NCBI GenBank assembly: GCA_900770705.1
Contig: CAAGLF010000025.1
Coordinates: 1 to 43,502 of the forward strand
Length of the DNA stretch: 43,502 nucleotides
Origin: Bacteroidaceae bacterium
GTDB taxonomy: Bacteria; Bacteroidota; Bacteroidia; Bacteroidales; Bacteroidaceae
Direction of reading: 5' to 3'
Shown: positions 43,028-43,502 of the stretch, piece by piece
How positions within the stretch are numbered: the first letter of the stretch is position 1
Layout of the letters: the number at the start of each line of letters is the position of its first letter
Made by a program: the position numbers and the translations under genes
The notes under the pieces: generated by a model
Seen by the model: the letters and a program-made list of their open reading frames with translations, nothing else
The model's database searches: none
What the model was told of the DNA's origin: nothing

Positions 43028-43161
43028 TCTGCATTTCTTCCTTCCGCAGCGCCCCCGCGCGTGCAGCTCCTCCCTGTTGCGGTCGGCCGCTCCTCTTTTC
43101 CGTTCCCTCATCGCCCGGGTGGGCACTTCTTCCGCCGCAGAAAGTTCGGGCCCGGAAGTGC

Positions 43162-43203
43162 AAATTTCTGCGGAGATAGCGGAAATTTCCGCGGCAGAAA
43201 TTT
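43162..43203. repeat. Nested palindromes with AAATTTCTGC / GCAGAAATTT arms
   Basis: The outer arms AAATTTCTGC (43162-43171) and GCAGAAATTT (43194-43203) are perfect complements. Between them is a separate perfect 14-base palindrome, GCGGAAATTTCCGC (43179-43192). The same words (TTTCTGC, GGAAATTT, GCAGAAA) occur in the elements at 9476, 12778 and 15622. Confidence 0.78.
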
Positions 43204-43277
43204 CGAGTAGTGCCGTAGTTGTAGCGCGGCTGGTCGCGCCGGTTTCGAAAGCGTGGTTTTTCGGGTAAAAACATTGG

Positions 43278-43365
43278 ACTTTTCTGCTCGAAATCCCCAA
43301 TCTTTCTGCCGGAAAAGCTCAACTTTTCTGTCGGAACAGCTCAACTTTTCCGCCGGCAAAGCCTA
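43278..43365. repeat. 22-bp tandem array, four copies
   Basis: Units start at 43278, 43300, 43322 and 43344, an exact 22-bp period. The shared form is (A)CTTTTCTGYCGGAAnAGCTCA, with an imperfect dyad TTTTC...GAAAA. The first and last copies are the most diverged. Same spacing and core style as the array at 22084-22205. Confidence 0.8.
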
Positions 43366-43448
43366 TGGTTTCGCGCGTATCGCCGGCTGTGCAGCCGCCA
43401 AGTCGGCAAAAAATGTGGCGGCGTTACGATTAATTTCCTATAATTTAT

Positions 43449-43456
43449 TATTTTTG
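43449..43456 (+). promoter_or_regulatory. Possible -7 box for a gene beyond the window
   Basis: TATTTTTG matches TAnnTTTG within an AT-rich stretch after the repeat array. No clear -33 element is visible and the gene it would serve lies outside the window. Confidence 0.35.
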
Positions 43457-43502
43457 CAACGGTTTCCCGTGATATTCCTGCGCGGCGCGTCCGGCCTTGG
43501 GC

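Larger units (their letters stand above)
42960..43502. other. Terminal intergenic region (543 bases)
   Basis: No coding region is supported. In order the region holds the locus terminator (42982-43027), nested palindromes (43162-43203), a 22-bp array (43278-43365) and a promoter-like box (43449-43456). Short open frames here translate the repeats and lack gene-like features. Confidence 0.6.

Noticed and set aside
1..43502. tRNA, rRNA or known riboswitch genes
   Set aside because: No cloverleaf, rRNA-like stretch or familiar riboswitch core was found by eye on either strand. A covariance-model search would be decisive.

Overview
The window reads as chromosomal DNA of a Bacteroidales bacterium, probably a gut or oral commensal. 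The evidence is two SusC/SusD outer-membrane pairs, an RprX/RprY-type two-component pair, a DUF4827-type lipoprotein, lipoproteins with acidic residues just after the lipid-bearing cysteine, no consistent Shine-Dalgarno sequences, and promoters of the Bacteroidetes type (-7 TAnnTTTG, sometimes with TTTG or TTG about 19-20 bases upstream). The DNA is fairly G+C rich by eye. Genus cannot be decided from the sequence alone. I saw no rRNA, tRNA, CRISPR array, transposase or phage gene.

Layout. 1-56 is the tail of an upstream gene. 508-6039 holds a Pif1-like helicase with HRDC and HTH domains, a MoeB/ThiF-family adenylyltransferase, a glyoxalase-fold protein and a phosphohexomutase. 6270-9455 holds a NudC-type NAD(H) pyrophosphatase and a RelA/SpoT homologue whose hydrolase site looks dead. 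9599-12613 (minus strand) holds a sensor kinase, its response regulator and a DUF4827-type lipoprotein. 13012-15518 is a four-gene unit: ECF sigma factor, likely membrane anti-sigma, small secreted protein, outer-membrane beta-barrel. 15822-19280 holds an NrnA-type DHH phosphoesterase and an unusual envelope protein joining a decayed trypsin-like domain, MORN repeats and a GH25 muramidase. 19566-21770 (minus strand) holds purT, a 48-residue gene and a second ECF sigma factor. 22393-24489 holds a radical SAM protein and a Rid/chorismatase-like protein.

24782-42959 is one long same-strand surface locus: FAS1 lipoprotein, SusC, SusD, FAS1 lipoprotein, FAS1 lipoprotein, SusC, SusD. It carries no glycoside hydrolase, peptidase, sulfatase or dedicated regulator. 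The working model is two TonB-dependent SusCD transporters that share three surface FAS1 proteins for binding or adhesion. Codon choice in the first five genes suggests strong expression.

The least explained signal is in the spaces between genes. At seven places there is an A/T-tract-rich element built on short TTTC...GAAA-type dyads around a GC core. It occurs either as a 21-22-bp tandem array (264-350, 6143-6226, 22084-22205, 43278-43365) or as a long hairpin or palindrome (9476-9553, 12778-12853, 15622-15690, 43162-43203). At four boundaries the order is the same: gene, terminator, element, next promoter or gene. I read these as one dispersed family of transcription-unit boundary elements and consider it the best candidate here for something undescribed.
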